A stretch of 51,658 bases of DNA from Clostridia bacterium (GTDB lineage Bacteria > Bacillota > Clostridia > Christensenellales > Aristaeellaceae). Both the position numbers and the translations under genes were made by a program. Of the stretch, positions 1 to 8,436 are shown piece by piece (within the stretch, counting starts at the first letter, position 1; each line of letters opens with the position of its first letter). The notes below the pieces were generated by a model that saw nothing but the letters and a program-made list of their open reading frames with translations, ran no database searches and had not been told where the DNA came from. The stretch is from positions 1-51,658 of the forward strand of contig JAFVVG010000004.1 in the NCBI GenBank assembly GCA_017502305.1. Reading direction: 5' to 3'.

Positions 1-806
1 CCCTTCCTGGCGTGGCGGTCTCCTCTGTACACATCGAAGGTGTGCAGCATGAGTTCTCGACTGTTCCCGGCGTGAAGGAAGACGTGACCGAGATCATCCT
101 CAACCTGAAGGGCCTTGCCGTGAAGATGTTCACCGACAACCCCAAGCAGGTCATCGTTGATGTGAAGGGCCCCTGTGTTCTCACTGCGGGCGACATCAAG
201 GTGGACGACGAGGTTGAGATCATCAATCCTGAAATGCACATCGCGACCCTGAACGAAGACGCTCACCTGCAGATGCAGCTGATGCTGGAAAAGGGCCGCG
301 GCTATGTCAGCGCCGATAAGAATAAGAACGCCAGCATGCCCATTGGCGTGATCCCCATGGACAGTATCTTCACCCCCATCCGTAAGGTGAACTACACCGT
401 GGAAGACACCCGCGTGGGCCAGATTACCGACTATGACAAGCTGACCCTGGAGATCTGGACCAACGGTACCCTGAAGCCTGAAGAGGCCATCAGCGGCGCC
501 GCCAAGATCCTCTCCGAGCACCTGTCCCTGTTCGTGTCCCTGACCGATCAGGTCATGCCGGTAAGCATGGTGCAGCCCGAGGATAACAAGCTGGAAAAGA
601 CCCTCGAGATGACCATCGAAGAGCTGGATCTGTCCGTTCGTGCGTATAACTGCCTGAAGCGTGCCGGCATCAACAGCGTGGCTGAACTGGTGCAGCGCAA
701 TCAGGAAGACATGATGAAGGTTCGCAATCTGGGCCGCAAGAGCCTGGAGGAAGTCGAGCAGAAGCTGGAAGCTCTCGGTCTCGGCCTGCGTCCCAACGAA
801 GAATAA
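1..806 (+). CDS. rpoA: RNA polymerase subunit alpha, 5' end outside window
   Basis: This is the alpha subunit of RNA polymerase, which seeds assembly of the enzyme and binds UP elements and activators with its C-terminal domain. The reading frame is open from position 3 ([13 protein letters not shown]), which matches the internal rpoA block near residue 40, so the start lies upstream. The assembly motif H-E-F-S-T-V-P-G-V is visible near the beginning. The alpha-CTD follows at the end ([13 protein letters not shown], then G-R-K-S-L-E-E-V). rplQ follows 63 bases later, the usual rpoA-rplQ order at the end of a ribosomal protein operon. The GTG at 12 is internal and is not the start. Confidence 0.97.
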   Translation, partial: LPGVAVSSVHIEGVQHEFSTVPGVKEDVTEIILNLKGLAVKMFTDNPKQVIVDVKGPCVLTAGDIKVDDEVEIINPEMHIATLNEDAHLQMQLMLEKGRGYVSADKNKNASMPIGVIPMDSIFTPIRKVNYTVEDTRVGQITDYDKLTLEIWTNGTLKPEEAISGAAKILSEHLSLFVSLTDQVMPVSMVQPEDNKLEKTLEMTIEELDLSVRAYNCLKRAGINSVAELVQRNQEDMMKVRNLGRKSLEEVEQKLEALGLGLRPNEE

Positions 807-869
807 CACAAGCGTGGGTTGGGAGCCTCGCTCCCCTCTCCGCATAGCCCGTGAAGGAGGAAATATCCC

Positions 870-1382
870 ATGGCACATCAGCGCAAGCTTGGTCGCACCG
901 CTGACCAGCGCAAGGCTCTGCTGCGTAACCAGGTGACCAACCTCATCTGGTACGGCCGCATCGAGACCACCGAAGCCAAGGCGAAGGAAGTCCGCCGCAT
1001 TGCCGATAAGATGATCACCCTGGCCATCAAGGAATGCGACAACACCGTTGCCACCACCAAGGAAACCCACAACGACAAGGGCCAGGTGATGACCATCGAC
1101 GTCGTCAACGACGCCCCCTCCAAGCTGCATGCCCGTCGCCTGATGATGGCTTACCTGTATGACCTGAAGGAGCAGCAGCAGGCCGACGAGAAGAAGGCTG
1201 ACTATAAGGAGCGCACCAAGGACAACAAGCATCCTGTGGTGGAAAAGCTCTTCCGCGAGATCGGCCCCAAGTACAAGGCCCGCAACGCTGAGAAGAACTG
1301 CTCCGGCGGCTACACCCGCATCTACAAGCTGGGACCCCGTCGCGGCGACGCCGCCGAGATGGTCGTTCTCGAGCTGATCTAA
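870..1382 (+). CDS. rplQ: 50S ribosomal protein L17, long form
   Basis: L17 is a large-subunit ribosomal protein. The 170-residue product begins M-A-H-Q-R-K-L-G-R and ends with the conserved block [16 protein letters not shown] clear ribosome-binding site (ggaggaaat) lies just upstream. Typical bacterial L17 is about 115-130 residues. Here two charged insertions, at about residues 54-85 and 99-119, flank the segment [11 protein letters not shown]. From memory, similarly long L17 proteins occur in some gut Clostridia, so this is probably a lineage trait and not an artefact. It is the last gene of the operon, with a strong terminator 30 bases downstream. Confidence 0.97.
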   Translation: MAHQRKLGRTADQRKALLRNQVTNLIWYGRIETTEAKAKEVRRIADKMITLAIKECDNTVATTKETHNDKGQVMTIDVVNDAPSKLHARRLMMAYLYDLKEQQQADEKKADYKERTKDNKHPVVEKLFREIGPKYKARNAEKNCSGGYTRIYKLGPRRGDAAEMVVLELI

Positions 1383-1410
1383 CTTCAACCCAAGCACATC
1401 AAAGCAAAGC

Positions 1411-1447
1411 AAAAAGCGCTCACCCCGCACAGGTGAGCGCTTTTTTT
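1411..1447 (+). terminator. Intrinsic terminator of the rpoA-rplQ operon
   Basis: A near-perfect hairpin (aaaaagcgctcacc / ggtgagcgctttttt) with a 7-base loop ends in a run of seven T. It closes the ribosomal-protein operon. Confidence 0.93.
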
Positions 1448-1483
1448 ACGCCCGAAGTGCTTCTATTCTTGCCAGATTTCATA

Positions 1484-1513
1484 TTGTCCTGCGCGATTTG
1501 CTTATGCTATACT
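1484..1513 (+). promoter_or_regulatory. Sigma-A promoter for the flavin reductase gene
   Basis: -35 TTGTCC at 1484-1489, 18-base spacer, -10 TATACT at 1508-1513, followed by an AGGAGGT-type site and ATG at 1555. Confidence 0.7.
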
Positions 1514-1554
1514 TGCACCAACAAATGACAATTTCATCACATGGAGGTATCGTT

Positions 1555-2439
1555 ATGGAATTCGTTCGCTATTCCTGTGAAGACGGCAACCTGAACGGTC
1601 TGCACCATCGTTTTATCCAGCCGCCGCAGATCGCCTACTTCGTCACCACCTGCGATAAGTATGGCAACATGAATACCACCCCCGTTACCATGGGTACCTG
1701 CATCGGCCATAATTTCTTCTCCTTCACCCTGTCCAACCTCCATGCCGACGCCAACGAATGGGACCTGGATAACAACGACTGGCAGGACGGCATCAAGCAG
1801 GGTTATGCCAACCTGCGCGAGGTGCCGGAATGCGTCATCCCCTATTATGGCCACGACATGGTCCGTGAGAGCTGGATCGCCGGCTGCCCGGTGCCCAAGG
1901 GCATCAGCGAGATCGACGTCATGGGCTGTACGCAGCTGCCCTCCACGGTGGTGAAGCCCTGCGGCATCGCCGAATGCCCCATCAACCTGGAGTGCAAGGT
2001 TCTCCATGTGCACAAGCTGGGCAAGCGCTGGGTGAATTTCATTGTGGAAGTGGTTTACGGCACTGTGCACAAGAGCCTGGTGGAAGCCAATGAGCACGGC
2101 CCCCTGGCTGGCTATGGCATGCTGGCCATGGATCCCGTATTTGAGGTGATGATCGCCAGCGGCAACACCCCCGAAACCAAGAACTACCGCCTCTACTATG
2201 ACCGTCTTGATTTCGACAAGATCGAGCGCTGCCCCGAAGACGTGGGCTATGACGCTGACTGGATCGGTTCCTTCGAGGGCTGGATCCATGATGAAGTGGG
2301 CCACGGCCACATTACGCCTGAGGAAGAACAGCGCGCTATTGAGCTGAAAAAGCTGTGGGAAGTGAACCGTGATCCCGTAAGCAACGCCGCTGTGCGGGCC
2401 GAGCTCACCGCTCTGTTGCGCAAGGCTGTCGGCAAATAA
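1555..2439 (+). CDS. Flavin reductase-like / flavoredoxin family protein
   Basis: The 294-residue product resembles the FMN-binding split-barrel flavin reductase/flavoredoxin family. Members bind FMN and transfer electrons from NAD(P)H or ferredoxin-type donors. Family-like segments are Q-I-A-Y-F-V-T-T-C-D near residue 24, G-N-M-N-T-T-P-V-T-M-G-T (strand and FMN phosphate region), and the E-C-K-V-L-H-V-H-K-L-G strand near residue 145. I chose ATG 1555 and not the upstream ATG because ggaggt at 1543 is correctly spaced and the promoter -10 lies inside the longer frame. The gene stands alone between terminators. The physiological partner cannot be told from the sequence. Confidence 0.8.
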   Translation: MEFVRYSCEDGNLNGLHHRFIQPPQIAYFVTTCDKYGNMNTTPVTMGTCIGHNFFSFTLSNLHADANEWDLDNNDWQDGIKQGYANLREVPECVIPYYGHDMVRESWIAGCPVPKGISEIDVMGCTQLPSTVVKPCGIAECPINLECKVLHVHKLGKRWVNFIVEVVYGTVHKSLVEANEHGPLAGYGMLAMDPVFEVMIASGNTPETKNYRLYYDRLDFDKIERCPEDVGYDADWIGSFEGWIHDEVGHGHITPEEEQRAIELKKLWEVNRDPVSNAAVRAELTALLRKAVGK

Positions 2440-2440
2440 A

Positions 2441-2480
2441 AAACAAGGCACCTCTTCACCACAGAAGAGGTGCCTTGTTT
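2441..2480. terminator. Bidirectional terminator between convergent genes
   Basis: The hairpin aaacaaggcacctcttc / gaagaggtgccttgttt (17-bp stem, 6-base loop) has A-rich and T-rich flanks, so it can stop transcripts from both sides. The right arm abuts the stop codon of the minus-strand gene. Confidence 0.93.
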
Positions 2481-4570
2481 CATTTCCGCTTATTTTGCAA
2501 AAGCTGTTCTTCCCGGCAGGCCATCTGCTGCATCTGTTCCGCCACCGCATCCACAATGCGGTCCCGCTCCTCGTTGGGATGGGCTTCCGGGTTGTATTCA
2601 ATCGCCGTGCCGAAGCTCAGCGTCCGTGCTCCCTTGTGGGCATACATGGGCAGGAAGCGGCAGCGCTTGCCGGTCTTGTTGTAATAGATCGGCGCCAGCA
2701 TGGCAAAGCCACGGAACATCTCCCCTACGCCGGAGCGCTCATACCCCTTGCCCTGCTCCACGCCATCCGGGTTTTCAGGGAAGATCAGCAGGTTATCGCC
2801 GGCCTCCATGGCCTCCACAGAAAGAGTAAAGGTCTTCATCAGCTCCCGCAGCTTGTTGCGGTAAACGGGAATGCTCTCCAGCTGCCCCATGGCCCACACG
2901 GAAAGCGGGCCGATCAGGTTGGCGATGGGCCACTTAAGCTTCTCCGGCAGCCACTTCTGCCGGGAGATGGTGTACTTGTGCACATAGGCCGCTACCTCGT
3001 CCTTGTCCACCACCATCTCGCTGATGCTCCAGGGGCGGATGGGCACGGGGATATACAGCATGCACACGATGGGCCCGTAGAGCTCGCCATGGTTGCACAG
3101 AAACACAATGGGGTTATCCTCATCGGGCACAATGTTCTCCACGCCCTTCAGTTCATGCCGATAGAAGGGCCGCAAGAGCGCCATCACTGACCGCATGAAA
3201 AAGGGCTGACTGCGCCGCTGCACCACCACGCTCTCCAGCTGCCGGCGCAGGGCCGGGTTATCTCCGCCGGCCTCCTTCAGGCGCAGGAAGCGGCTGAGCT
3301 TCTCCATGTGCCGTGTGCTCAGGGGGAATTTCAGCACGCTCAGCAGCGCCACCAGCACCGCCAACATGGCTGGCAGCACCATCAGGGGCTGGAAGCGGTC
3401 AGCCAACTGAGCGCCGTCCCTGGGCAGATCCTTTCCCGCCGCAAAGCACAGCACCGTCAGCACGGCCAGGGCTACCATCTGCCCCAGCAGCCCGGCAAAC
3501 TCCAGCATCACGCCCCGCATCTGCCGGAAGCCAGGGGTATCGCCGCCAGTGGTAAACCTTGCCACCGCCGCCATGGTGCGCTCCATGCGCCCCATGCACG
3601 TAGCGCAGATGGTACCACCCGCCGTGCACAGGCCCAGGGCAATATAGGTATAAACCGGCTCCACGGGCCGCATACCCATGCTCCTGTTAAACACGCTGAG
3701 GCCATATAGCCACAACAGCAATGCGAAAAGCATCAGGTTGGTGGGGTCGTTGGTTTTGCCCCGCCTGGCCCTGCTGCGGATGATCCATTCCGTCGCCTCA
3801 CGCGAGAGCAGCGTGCAGGCAATGGCAAGGATCATGTAAAACAGCATCTCCCGGGCGGACACCGCCAGGAAGGTGTACAAAAGCACCAGGGTAACCTCCA
3901 GGGCAATCAGTATAAGGGCAGAGAGATTCTCATAAGATGTGTAGGCATTAGCGCGCTCCAGCGCCTGCCGGGCCTTAAGCACCTGCGCCGCATCGATCTT
4001 GTCCACATCTCGCTGGTAGGCCCGTTCTTTCAGCTGACCATAGAGCGCCATGCCGCTGCACAGTCCGTAGCATCCCAGCATGAACCACCCGGCGCTGCCC
4101 GGGATATTATACAAAAGCACCGCCGCCATCACAGACATTTGCAGCGTTTCATATACTACCGTCAGGGTCACAAAGCGGCGTTCCTCCATGCCCCCGGCAT
4201 AGGACAACCGCACCAGCCGCTGGATGCCCGCGTCCCGCAGGAACATACCCAGCACCAGGGCAAACACCACCCATAGCTGCGGATCATTCAGCTGGTTGGG
4301 ATATACCACCATGATGCACATATTCAGCAGCAGAAGGGTCACCAGCAGCGAACGCCGCCACCGCTGCACCCTGGGCGGCAGGAAAGCAGTTCTATCCTTC
4401 TGAAAGGAGCCGTAAAACGCCGTTGCCACCCGCATGCTCATATACAGCGCGCCGCCATAGATGGGCATATCCACCAGCAGCTGAGAGGCCAGCATGCAGA
4501 CGATATAGGCATACAGATCGCCCATGGCGCCAAAAAGACTGCGCTCGCGCAACCTGCTGTGCTTTTTCAT
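2480..4570 (-). CDS. MFS-like membrane domain fused to PlsC-like acyltransferase
   Basis: The 696-residue protein has about 450 residues with roughly eleven hydrophobic segments, then a cytoplasmic acyltransferase domain. The layout recalls LplT-Aas type fusions, in which a lysophospholipid flippase is joined to an acyltransferase, so phospholipid recycling is a reasonable guess. The acyltransferase part shows N-H-G-E-L-Y-G-P near residue 510, I-P-V-Y-R-N, L-L-I-F-P-E-N-P-D-G and F-L-P-M-Y-A-H-K-G. The usual H-x4-D has glycine in place of Asp. The same change occurs in the stand-alone paralogue at 6558-7229. Start ATG 4570 is preceded by aaaggag; the longer frame to 4606 lacks such a site. 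Confidence 0.75.
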   Translation of the reverse strand: MKKHSRLRERSLFGAMGDLYAYIVCMLASQLLVDMPIYGGALYMSMRVATAFYGSFQKDRTAFLPPRVQRWRRSLLVTLLLLNMCIMVVYPNQLNDPQLWVVFALVLGMFLRDAGIQRLVRLSYAGGMEERRFVTLTVVYETLQMSVMAAVLLYNIPGSAGWFMLGCYGLCSGMALYGQLKERAYQRDVDKIDAAQVLKARQALERANAYTSYENLSALILIALEVTLVLLYTFLAVSAREMLFYMILAIACTLLSREATEWIIRSRARRGKTNDPTNLMLFALLLWLYGLSVFNRSMGMRPVEPVYTYIALGLCTAGGTICATCMGRMERTMAAVARFTTGGDTPGFRQMRGVMLEFAGLLGQMVALAVLTVLCFAAGKDLPRDGAQLADRFQPLMVLPAMLAVLVALLSVLKFPLSTRHMEKLSRFLRLKEAGGDNPALRRQLESVVVQRRSQPFFMRSVMALLRPFYRHELKGVENIVPDEDNPIVFLCNHGELYGPIVCMLYIPVPIRPWSISEMVVDKDEVAAYVHKYTISRQKWLPEKLKWPIANLIGPLSVWAMGQLESIPVYRNKLRELMKTFTLSVEAMEAGDNLLIFPENPDGVEQGKGYERSGVGEMFRGFAMLAPIYYNKTGKRCRFLPMYAHKGARTLSFGTAIEYNPEAHPNEERDRIVDAVAEQMQQMACREEQLLQNKRK

Positions 4571-4596
4571 GATCAAGCCACTCCTTTCACCCCTTG

Positions 4597-4625
4597 ATTG
4601 TAGCACAGCGCCAGTCGGCTTTCAA
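4597..4625 (-). promoter_or_regulatory. Promoter for the MFS-acyltransferase gene
   Basis: On the minus strand: -35 TTGAAA (4625-4620), 17-base spacer, -10 TACAAT (4602-4597). It lies about 27 bases upstream of the chosen start. Confidence 0.75.
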
Positions 4626-4748
4626 TCCGTCCGGCGGCGGAAAACGCCCCTTTCCGACAAGCTTTACAAATTCTTCACACCTCTGCGCAATCCGTTATCC
4701 CGCAAGGGGTTGAACGCCATTTTGCCTGCGGTTTTCCTCCGCCGCCTC

Positions 4749-4777
4749 TTGACCTATCGCCCCTTTTGCGTCATAAT
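4749..4777 (+). promoter_or_regulatory. Promoter for the small membrane protein/UspA unit
   Basis: -35 TTGACC at 4749-4754, 17-base spacer, -10 CATAAT at 4772-4777. Confidence 0.7.
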
Positions 4778-4817
4778 GAATACAGATCATTTCACCAGCC
4801 CCAAAGGAGGTTTCCCC

Positions 4818-5282
4818 TTGTATACCGAGCAAGATCTTTCCGCCATCACCGCCCAGCTGCGCAAGCGCTGGATAATCGTAGGCGCCATTTGCCTGGTACT
4901 GCTGGCAGGCATCGTTTATTCCTTTATCATCCGCGTGGAGCCTGTGACCTCCGGCCTGACGGTGGTCCTGGGCGCTGTGCTGATCTTCGGCTATGACATG
5001 TTCATCAAGCCCCTGCACCGCTATGCCATTTTCCTGCGCAACGCCCTTCACGGCCGCCGGCATACGGTGGAATGTACCTATCAGGGCATGGACGCGGATA
5101 TCTCCATGGTGGACGGCGTACGCTATTACAGCATGAGCGTCCAGCAGCAGGATGACGACGGCGATCCCTTCGAGCGCCTTTTCTATTGGGATGCTCAGCG
5201 CCCCCTGCCCCAGGCACAGCCCGGAGACAAACTGCGCGTCACCTATCACGACCGCATGGTTACCGATCTGTCCATCGGTTGA
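4818..5282 (+). CDS. Small membrane protein of unknown function (TTG start)
   Basis: This 154-residue protein is not recognised. Two adjacent transmembrane helices lie at about residues 20-40 and 44-62. A soluble, strand-rich C-terminal domain follows (H-T-V-E-C-T-Y-Q-G-M-D ... G-D-K-L-R-V-T-Y-H-D-R-M-V-T-D-L), as in small proteins with an OB-like or SH3-like tail. The frame is open further upstream, but the promoter -10 (4772-4777) lies inside that longer frame and aaaggagg at 4803-4810 points to TTG 4818. A UspA-like gene follows 25 bases later with its own ribosome-binding site, so the two are probably cotranscribed. Confidence 0.65.
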   Translation: MYTEQDLSAITAQLRKRWIIVGAICLVLLAGIVYSFIIRVEPVTSGLTVVLGAVLIFGYDMFIKPLHRYAIFLRNALHGRRHTVECTYQGMDADISMVDGVRYYSMSVQQQDDDGDPFERLFYWDAQRPLPQAQPGDKLRVTYHDRMVTDLSIG

Positions 5283-5307
5283 TTTCATCCCGAAAGGAGC
5301 GGATCCC

Positions 5308-5679
5308 ATGGCTGATACCGTTCTTGTGTGCGTCACCGGCCAGCAATCCAGCCAGCGGTTGATTCACCGCGGCGCCGAGATCGCTGCCCGTCACGGTGCG
5401 CCCCTGCTGGTGCTTTCCGTTTCCGGCAGCGGCGTGAACCTTCTGTCCAACCCCAGCGTCAGCCAGGCCCTGAACGACCTGTACCGTCTCAGCGTGGAGG
5501 TTGGCGCTGAAATGACCATGCTCCACCATACCGACGCCCACCGTGCCATCTGTGATTTCGCCAAAGAGCGAGGAGTGACCCATCTGGTGCTGGGCCAGGG
5601 ACAAAATGGCGAAAACCCATTCATCCTCCGGCTGATGCAAGCCCTGCCCCAGGTCACCTTCATGATTGAACCGGCTTGA
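5308..5679 (+). CDS. Universal stress protein (UspA)-like protein
   Basis: This 123-residue protein has the fold pattern of the UspA family and of the Usp domain of KdpD. It starts with the strand T-V-L-V-C-V-T-G-Q and the helix S-S-Q-R-L-I-H-R-G-A-E-I-A. It ends with T-H-L-V-L-G-Q-G-Q-N-G, a counterpart of the nucleotide-binding G-x2-G-x9-G-S/T loop. The role in UspA proteins is ATP binding and stress or K+ signalling; the specific role here is unknown. ATG 5308 follows cgaaaggagc. The longer upstream frame overlaps the preceding gene and is not used. Confidence 0.7.
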   Translation: MADTVLVCVTGQQSSQRLIHRGAEIAARHGAPLLVLSVSGSGVNLLSNPSVSQALNDLYRLSVEVGAEMTMLHHTDAHRAICDFAKERGVTHLVLGQGQNGENPFILRLMQALPQVTFMIEPA

Positions 5680-5681
5680 TT

Positions 5682-5707
5682 TGCGGTCACCTGACCGCAT
5701 TTTTTCA
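5682..5707 (+). terminator. Intrinsic terminator after the UspA-like gene
   Basis: Short hairpin tgcggt / accgca with loop cacctg-like bases, followed by ttttttcatttt. Confidence 0.7.
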
Positions 5708-5715
5708 TTTTATGC

Positions 5716-5746
5716 TTGACTCTCACGCTGCGTCATGCTGTATGCT
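5716..5746 (+). promoter_or_regulatory. MerR-type promoter with 19-base spacer
   Basis: -35 TTGACT at 5716-5721 and -10 TATGCT at 5741-5746 are separated by 19 bases. This over-long spacing is the hallmark of promoters activated by MerR-family DNA distortion, and it sits directly upstream of the merR-type gene. A small dyad, acgctgcgt, lies in the spacer. This suggests autoregulation. Confidence 0.6.
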
Positions 5747-5768
5747 GGGAGCGAAAGGAGCTGATACC

Positions 5769-6500
5769 ATGATGACCGTCAGCGAAGTCGCCGCCCTCAC
5801 CGGCGTCAGCCAGCGAACCCTGCATTACTATGACGAAATAGGCCTGCTGCCGCCTTCCAGTACCACAGAAGCAGGCTACCGCTCCTACGATGAAGCCGCC
5901 CTGGAGCGCCTGCAGCACATTCTGCTTTTCAAGGAGCTGGGGTTCCCGCTGAAGGATATCCGCCGCCTGCTGGACGATCCAGGCTTCGACCGTGTCAAAG
6001 CCCTGGAGCAGCACCTGAAGTTGCTGGAAATGAAAAAGCAGCACCTGGAAAACATCATTGACATGACAAGGGGGCTCTGTCTCATGGGAACCAAACACCT
6101 GAATCTTTCCGCCTTTGACACCCGCAGGATTGACGAATACGCCGCTGAAGCCCGGGCCAGCTATGGCAAGACCGCTGCCTACGAAGAATATGAGCGGCGC
6201 TTCCTGGGCCGATCTGCCGCCGACCAGAACGCCGCTGCCCAGGGCATGATGGCCCTGATCGCCCGCTTCGGCGCGCATCTGGGCGAAAGCCCGGAATGCC
6301 CGGAGGTGCAAACCCTGGTTGGACAGCTGCAAGAATACGTTACCGAGCATTTCTACACCTGCACCAATGAGATCCTGGCTTCCTATGCAGATATGTACGA
6401 CGGCGACGGCCGCTTCACCCGCAACATCGACCAGGCCGGCGGTGAAGGCACCGCCGCTTTGGCTGCCGCCGCCATCCGTCACTATGTTCGCAACAATTGA
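5769..6500 (+). CDS. MerR family regulator with TipAS-like effector domain
   Basis: The 243-residue product has an N-terminal MerR winged helix (T-V-S-E-V-A-A-L-T-G-V-S, L-H-Y-Y-D-E-I-G-L-L, Y-R-S-Y-D), a coiled-coil dimer helix at about residues 75-105, and an all-helical C-terminal domain of about 120 residues (A-A-Y-E-E-Y-E-R-R-F, then T-E-H-F-Y-T-C-T). This is the layout of TipAS proteins, which bind hydrophobic peptide antibiotics or similar ligands and then activate 19-base-spacer promoters. Two ATG codons (5769, 5772) follow gaaaggagc; either may be used. The next gene, an acyltransferase, starts 57 bases later from its own promoter. Confidence 0.85.
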   Translation: MMTVSEVAALTGVSQRTLHYYDEIGLLPPSSTTEAGYRSYDEAALERLQHILLFKELGFPLKDIRRLLDDPGFDRVKALEQHLKLLEMKKQHLENIIDMTRGLCLMGTKHLNLSAFDTRRIDEYAAEARASYGKTAAYEEYERRFLGRSAADQNAAAQGMMALIARFGAHLGESPECPEVQTLVGQLQEYVTEHFYTCTNEILASYADMYDGDGRFTRNIDQAGGEGTAALAAAAIRHYVRNN

Positions 6501-6525
6501 CGCATCTTCTCCTTTATGATAGAAT
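6497..6525 (+). promoter_or_regulatory. Promoter for the stand-alone acyltransferase
   Basis: -35 TTGACG at 6497-6502 overlaps the merR stop codon. After a 17-base spacer comes -10 TAGAAT at 6520-6525. Confidence 0.65.
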
Positions 6526-6557
6526 AAAGTGTTATCATCTCGTAAAGGAGCCTCAAC

Positions 6558-7229
6558 ATGGGCAAGCTCTACAATGTGCTGATCGGCATGTATCGCCGCC
6601 TCACCCCCAAGTTTCAGACCACCTGGGCCGAGCCATTCATCGATGAGCCCTGCGTGTTCATTGGCAACCATTCCGGCGCTTTCGGGCCCATTGATATGTG
6701 CGCCCATTTCCCCCATACGGAAAACTGCTATTCCTGGCTGAACCACGATGTGATGGACGCCAAGCTGGTACCCGCTTACGTCCGCCAGGATTATTGGTGG
6801 AAGCCCGGCTGCTGGGCCGAGCCCATCCTGAACGTCACGCTCCCCTACCTGGCCGCCGCCATTATGCCACCTGTGCTCCGCAGCGCACCCGGCATCCCGG
6901 TGTATCACGATCAGCGCTCCGTGCTCACCATGCGCCACAGCATCCGTCACCTGAGGGATGGCCGCTACCTTATCATCTTCCCGGAGCAGCCCAGCGGCTA
7001 TAAGAGCCACCACACCTGGATCAACACCGGCTTTCTCCACGTGGCCCCCATGTTCTACAAGGCCACCGGCAAAGCACTGCGGTTCTATCCCGTGCACATC
7101 GACCATAAGGGCCACCGCTTCACCGTGGCCAAGCCCGTGATGTACGATCCCTCCCGCACCCTGGAGGAGCAGACCCAGGAGATCGCCGATGCCCTGGCCC
7201 TTGGTCTTCGCGGACAGAGCGCCGAATAA
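6558..7229 (+). CDS. Divergent PlsC-like acyltransferase, stand-alone
   Basis: The 223-residue soluble protein matches the C-terminal domain of the fusion at 2480-4570 block by block: N-H-S-G-A-F-G-P-I near residue 35, I-P-V-Y-H-D, L-I-I-F-P-E-Q-P-S-G, and A-P-M-F-Y-K-A-T-G-K with R-F-Y-P-V. These correspond to the four glycerolphosphate acyltransferase motifs. In both proteins the first motif reads N-H-x4-G-P-I, not N-H-x4-D. An acyl-CoA or acyl-ACP dependent lysophospholipid acylation is likely by family, but the altered catalytic motif leaves the reaction open. The ribosome-binding site is aaaggagc. Confidence 0.75.
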   Translation: MGKLYNVLIGMYRRLTPKFQTTWAEPFIDEPCVFIGNHSGAFGPIDMCAHFPHTENCYSWLNHDVMDAKLVPAYVRQDYWWKPGCWAEPILNVTLPYLAAAIMPPVLRSAPGIPVYHDQRSVLTMRHSIRHLRDGRYLIIFPEQPSGYKSHHTWINTGFLHVAPMFYKATGKALRFYPVHIDHKGHRFTVAKPVMYDPSRTLEEQTQEIADALALGLRGQSAE

Positions 7230-7238
7230 TCCGCACAC

Positions 7239-7270
7239 AAAAACAGCCGACCACCCAGCCGGCTGTTTTT
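7239..7270. terminator. Bidirectional terminator
   Basis: Hairpin aaaaacagccg / cggctgttttt with a 10-base loop lies between two convergent genes. Confidence 0.9.
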
Positions 7271-7280
7271 CATATGCTCT

Positions 7281-8405
7281 TTACTTGGTTTCAGCGGGAT
7301 AATAGGCACCGTAGATGAACTCGTGCAGAGCCTGCACGTTTTCCGTTTTGCGTTTGGTGCTGCGGAAGGCCACCACGCTGGCGCCGCCCTCGGTTGTGTG
7401 GTACTTCCAGGTTTCGTCCATGGGAATACGGTGCTGCTGGATCAGGGTTTCGCCATTCTGGGCCCGCTGGATGATGCCGCTGTTGAGCAGGTCCAGGGCC
7501 AGGCTCAGCATGGTATTCAGACCCACGTTGGTCTTCACATAGGGCATGCTGGTTTCGATGAGGCTCATGAGCTTGTCAATGCTCATATCCTGCATGATCT
7601 TGCTCAGCAACAGCTCCAGCAGCTTGCGCTGGCGGCCGGTGCGGGCAAAATCGTTGTCAATGGAGCGGACACGGGCATACATCACGGCCTGCACGCCGTC
7701 CAGGTGCTGCACGCCGTCGATCTTCTCCAGGGGCACACGGGCAGAGCCATCGGTGTTGTCATACTTCGGGGGATGCTTGCGCAGGTAGGTATTGATGGCG
7801 TTGGCTTCCTTCCTGGTCATATCGATATCCACGCCGCCGATGGCATCGATAATGGAGGCCAGGCCGTAGAAGTTGATGGTGGCATAGTATTCGATGTTCA
7901 TATCGAAATTCTTGTTCACCGTGCGCATGGCCAGCTCGCCGCCGCCCCGGGCATAGGAAAGGTTGATGCGGTTCATGTTGCGGTAACCGGGAATCGTCAC
8001 ATACAGGTCGCGGAGGATGGAGGTCAGCTTCACGGAGCCGTCATCCTTATTCAGGGACAGGATCAGCTGCACGTCGCCCTGCTGCAGGCCCTCGCCCAGG
8101 TCGGTATCACGGGTGTCGATACCAATGAGCAGGATGTTCACCACATTATCCGGCAGATTGGGATTCAGATCCAGGGAAGAGGGATCCACGCTGGTATCCA
8201 GCTCCATATCCAGGTGGAGGTCATCCAGCAGTTCGGCAGTCTCGTCGTCAAAAAAGACCTCACCGTCGTCCTCATCCTCGGCAAGTTCTTCGCTTTCAAC
8301 CTCGATAAACATATCGGACATGGAGATCTCCTAGTCCTCGGCAAAAGCCATGCCGGTCACCAGCATGCACAGGGCCATCATCAGGGCCAACAAGCGTTTC
8401 ATCAT
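7281..8405 (-). CDS. LCP (LytR-CpsA-Psr) cell-wall ligase gene interrupted by an in-frame TAG
   Basis: LCP enzymes move polymers from undecaprenyl carriers onto peptidoglycan outside the membrane. Counting from ATG 8321, the LCP domain shows N-I-L-L-I-G-I-D-T-R-D at 62-72, L-R-D-L-Y-V near 103, R-I-N-L-S-Y-A near 118 and a late R-V-R-S-I-D-N-D-F-A-R-T-G-R. That frame has no export signal. Immediately upstream and in the same frame lies a full signal peptide (M-M-K-R-L-L-A-L-M-M-A-L-C-M-L..., cleavage A-F-A|E-D) with promoter and ribosome-binding site, cut off by TAG at 8331-8333 (codon 25). Reinitiation at ATG 8321 behind taggag is possible but would give a cytoplasmic protein. Readthrough, recent nonsense mutation or sequence error are the alternatives. 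An acidic stretch follows the junction. Confidence 0.8.
8331..8333 (-). other. In-frame amber (TAG) codon at the signal peptide/mature junction
   Basis: The minus-strand frame reads gcc-gag-gac-TAG-gag-atc-tcc-ATG. The codons on both sides belong to one continuous secreted LCP protein. Confidence 0.85.
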
Positions 8406-8436
8406 CGAAACGGCCTCCTCGTTTTCATCTTTCAAC

